DNA from: Bacteroidota bacterium
GTDB taxonomy: Bacteria > Bacteroidota > Bacteroidia > Cytophagales > Cytophagaceae
Length of the DNA stretch: 64,000 nt
NCBI GenBank assembly: GCA_023428135.1
Contig: JAEYZG010000070.1
Coordinates: 15,144-79,143 of the forward strand
Direction of reading: 5' to 3'
Part shown: positions 62,296 through 64,000 of the stretch, one piece after another
Layout of the letters: each line of letters starts with the position of its first letter
Numbering within the stretch: position 1 is the stretch's first letter
Made by a program: the position numbers and the translations under genes
Notes under the pieces: generated by a model
Database searches by the model: none
What the model was told of the DNA's origin: nothing
What the model saw: only the letters and a program-made list of their open reading frames with translations

Positions 62296-62871
62296 TTGAG
62301 CAAGGACCCAGAAATATTAGAAAGTATAAAGTCTGGCAAAAACAGTCAGGTGCTATCTTATTTGTATGAAACTACCTTACGAAAAGTAAGACATTATATT
62401 CTTACTCATGGGGGAAATATGGATCAGGCAAGTGACATATTTCAAGATGCTGTGATTATCTTGTTTAATCAGGTCAGAAAAGGTAAGTTTGATGAGAGAC
62501 ATGCGATTGACGCGTTTGTTTACACAGTAGCAAAAAACCTTTGGTTGAATAAATTGCGGGATGAGAAACGCATTTCAAACTATGAAGATATGTCTGTCTT
62601 TGAAGTTGCAGAGTCAGGAAAAGATTCTCTCTCTGACCTCATCACAAAAGAACGATCAGCAGCAGTGAGTAAGTTGTTCGGTCAGTTAAATGAAAAATGC
62701 AGAGAGCTCCTTCATTATTATAATCACGAAGGACTGTCTATGAAAGAGATAAGTGAAAAGCTTGGTTATAATAATGAACAAGTCGCTAAGGCTAGTCATT
62801 ATCGTTGTAAGCAAACGCTTATCAGTTTGATTAAAGGAAATAAGTTACTGGAAAATCTTCTTAGAAATTGA
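62296..62871 (+). CDS. ECF-type sigma-70 family RNA polymerase sigma factor
   Basis: 191 residues from a TTG start (no ATG upstream). Region 2 contains QASDIFQDAVIILFNQVRKG and AFVYTVAKNLWLNKLRDEKR; region 4 contains EKCRELLHYYNHEGLSMKEI followed by EKLGYNNEQVAKASHYRCKQTL, the helix-turn-helix that reads the -35 element. There is no region 1 or 3, as expected for an ECF factor. The next frame starts within its stop codon (TTGA), so the two are coupled, as usual for a sigma/anti-sigma pair. A PorP/SprF gene is divergent. A link to T9SS control, like SigP, is inference. Confidence 0.9.
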   Translation: MSKDPEILESIKSGKNSQVLSYLYETTLRKVRHYILTHGGNMDQASDIFQDAVIILFNQVRKGKFDERHAIDAFVYTVAKNLWLNKLRDEKRISNYEDMSVFEVAESGKDSLSDLITKERSAAVSKLFGQLNEKCRELLHYYNHEGLSMKEISEKLGYNNEQVAKASHYRCKQTLISLIKGNKLLENLLRN

Positions 62872-64000
62872 GCACGGAACAGGAAAAATATCATTTGATA
62901 GATCGCTATCTGCGTGGAGAGCTTACCGGGAAGGAGCTTGAAGATTTTACCAAAAATCTTTCTGACGATCCTGGCTTTGCAGAAGATATTGCTTTTCAGA
63001 GTGAAGTAAATGAACTGATATCTGCAAATGCATATCACGAGTTGAGGAATCAGATGTCTGAAGATATCTCCAAAATTGATAAAGGAACAAGCAGTAAAGG
63101 ATTTAATAAAACCATAAGTGTAATTTTGATTGCTGGTCTTTTGTCTATGGGTGGAGGGTATTTTCTGTTGAAAGACAAGAGTAAAGAAAATACCGAATTA
63201 TCGGTCAATAATAAAAAAGAGCTGACTCAACCTGAAAATACTCCTCATCAGGCACCTGATGATAGTCCTGCTAATGATGTTCCACAAAGACATGAACAAT
63301 CAGAGGCTGTTGGTAATAAAATTAGTAGACCTTCAGAATTTACCAAAAATGATAAGGATGTTGAAATCCAAAACAATGACCTGGCAATAAGTAAAGTTGA
63401 ATTGGATACCACTGTTATTGAGCATCATTCGAAATTTAGGAATCAAAGTGATAAGACAGTTAATGAGCCTGTTTCTGATACTTTTGTGAAACCAGAAGTA
63501 AAGGCGGACCCTTGTTTAAATATCGCAATAAAAGGTAAATGGTCAATTTCTGAAGCTTGTCAGGCTAGAAATGATGGAAGGATTGAAATTAATGAGAGTG
63601 CGGTTCAGGGTGGAGAAGGACCTTATAAGTTTGAGCTTTATGCTGGAAATCAAAAAGTTGACCCTTCAGATCTTGATCATTTGTATTCAGGTAATTATAC
63701 CTTAAGAATCATTGATGTAAATGGTTGCGAGGGGAAATGGAATGTTAAGCTGCCAGAGAAAAACTGTCAGCCCGTAGGCGTTTCTTTCTCTCCGGCACAA
63801 GGGGAGACATGGGCATTTAGCGGAAATGAAAGGAATAGTTATTATCTTAGCATATATAACCAGGCTGGACAATTGGTATTTAAATCTGGTTTATTATCAG
63901 GAATCTATGAGTGGTCGGGTATCAGCAATTCCGGTTCCATGGTCGAAACAGGTTTTTACGTGTATGTAGCAGAATATACCAATGGCAAAAAGGAAAATGG
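62868..64000 (+). CDS. Membrane protein, probable anti-sigma factor with surface-type repeat and T9SS type-B-like end (truncated by window)
   Basis: The frame is open from TTG at 62868, overlapping the sigma stop by 4 bases, to the window edge: 377 codons. Residues 1-80 are cytoplasmic and helical (DRYLRGELTGKELEDFTKNL, like the anti-sigma start of Bacteroidota pairs). One membrane segment is at 82-101 (TISVILIAGLLSMGGGYFLL). A long polar linker rich in N, E and P runs to about 215. Then comes a SprB-like repeat (EINESAVQGGEGPYKFELYA ... YTLRIIDVNGCEG). The end is like the gliding-motility/T9SS type B C-terminal domain (LSIYNQAGQLVFKSGL ... WSGISNSGSMVETGFYVYV). Anti-sigma role is inferred from position. 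Confidence 0.8.
   Translation, partial: MSTEQEKYHLIDRYLRGELTGKELEDFTKNLSDDPGFAEDIAFQSEVNELISANAYHELRNQMSEDISKIDKGTSSKGFNKTISVILIAGLLSMGGGYFLLKDKSKENTELSVNNKKELTQPENTPHQAPDDSPANDVPQRHEQSEAVGNKISRPSEFTKNDKDVEIQNNDLAISKVELDTTVIEHHSKFRNQSDKTVNEPVSDTFVKPEVKADPCLNIAIKGKWSISEACQARNDGRIEINESAVQGGEGPYKFELYAGNQKVDPSDLDHLYSGNYTLRIIDVNGCEGKWNVKLPEKNCQPVGVSFSPAQGETWAFSGNERNSYYLSIYNQAGQLVFKSGLLSGIYEWSGISNSGSMVETGFYVYVAEYTNGKKEN

Noticed and set aside
1..64000. CRISPR arrays, tRNA or rRNA genes
   Set aside because: No regularly spaced repeats, cloverleaf with a usable T-arm, or rRNA motifs were noticed on reading; a covariance-model scan was not possible here.

Overview
The window looks like chromosome of an AT-rich Bacteroidota, probably a Cytophagales member of the Cytophaga/Sporocytophaga type. 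This is inferred from gene content, not from any database search: type IX secretion signals, a PorP/SprF protein, DUF4270 and DUF3857 proteins, a 7TMR-DISM receptor, bacterial heptaprenyl/geranylgeranylglyceryl-phosphate synthase and TAnnTTTG-like promoters. I saw no rRNA, tRNA, CRISPR array or intact insertion sequence.

Layout. 1-4441: high-affinity phosphate operon pstSCAB-phoU closed by a clear terminator. 4452-6850: an outer-membrane-like protein, two small membrane proteins (one holin-X-like) and a prenylglyceryl-phosphate synthase, ending in a bidirectional terminator. 6855-12668 (minus strand): AraC regulator, acyl-CoA dehydrogenase, then a run with a YugP-type metallopeptidase, heptose-phosphate adenylyltransferase, flippase-like membrane protein, panD and panC. 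12806-16975: a GT5 N-terminal-domain-only protein, a DUF4270 lipoprotein and glmS. 17046-18710: methyltransferase and a start-less recombinase-like remnant. 18880-25560: ridA, gltX, a small acidic protein, PAP2 phosphatase, two glycosyltransferases and a saccharopine-dehydrogenase-like enzyme. 25654-32311: the 2-oxoglutarate dehydrogenase complex (E1, E2, an exported protein of unknown function, E3). 32582-37953: VOC and SRPBCC proteins, a GRDP-like membrane protein with a Cys/Gly/Ser tail, a T9SS cargo protein and a lone receiver domain.

The second half is more accessory. 37972-41682 is a lipoprotein joining a metallophosphoesterase, a possible kinase-fold segment and an Omp85-type barrel. 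41815-43663 holds an HD-domain/PycTM membrane protein tail-to-tail with a class III cyclase-like DUF2652 protein, a candidate cyclic-nucleotide signalling or defence pair. 43786-49373 has small proteins, an NAD(P)-binding protein, a TPR protein and a transglutaminase-like protein, and 49378-54479 a second DUF3857 protein plus a DyP peroxidase with a dedicated partner. 54848-57459 has a LytTR regulator and a 7TMR-DISM receptor whose tail is an IS1595-type zinc ribbon, which could be a membrane-tethered DNA-binding regulator. 58199-59863 is a sulfatase. 61166-64000 is a PorP/SprF protein facing an ECF sigma factor and a probable membrane anti-sigma factor with cell-surface-type repeats and a T9SS type-B-like end, cut by the window edge.

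The strongest candidates for undescribed biology are the HD-PycTM/cyclase-like pair, the receptor/zinc-ribbon fusion, the phosphoesterase/kinase-like/barrel fusion and the sigma/anti-sigma/PorP module.
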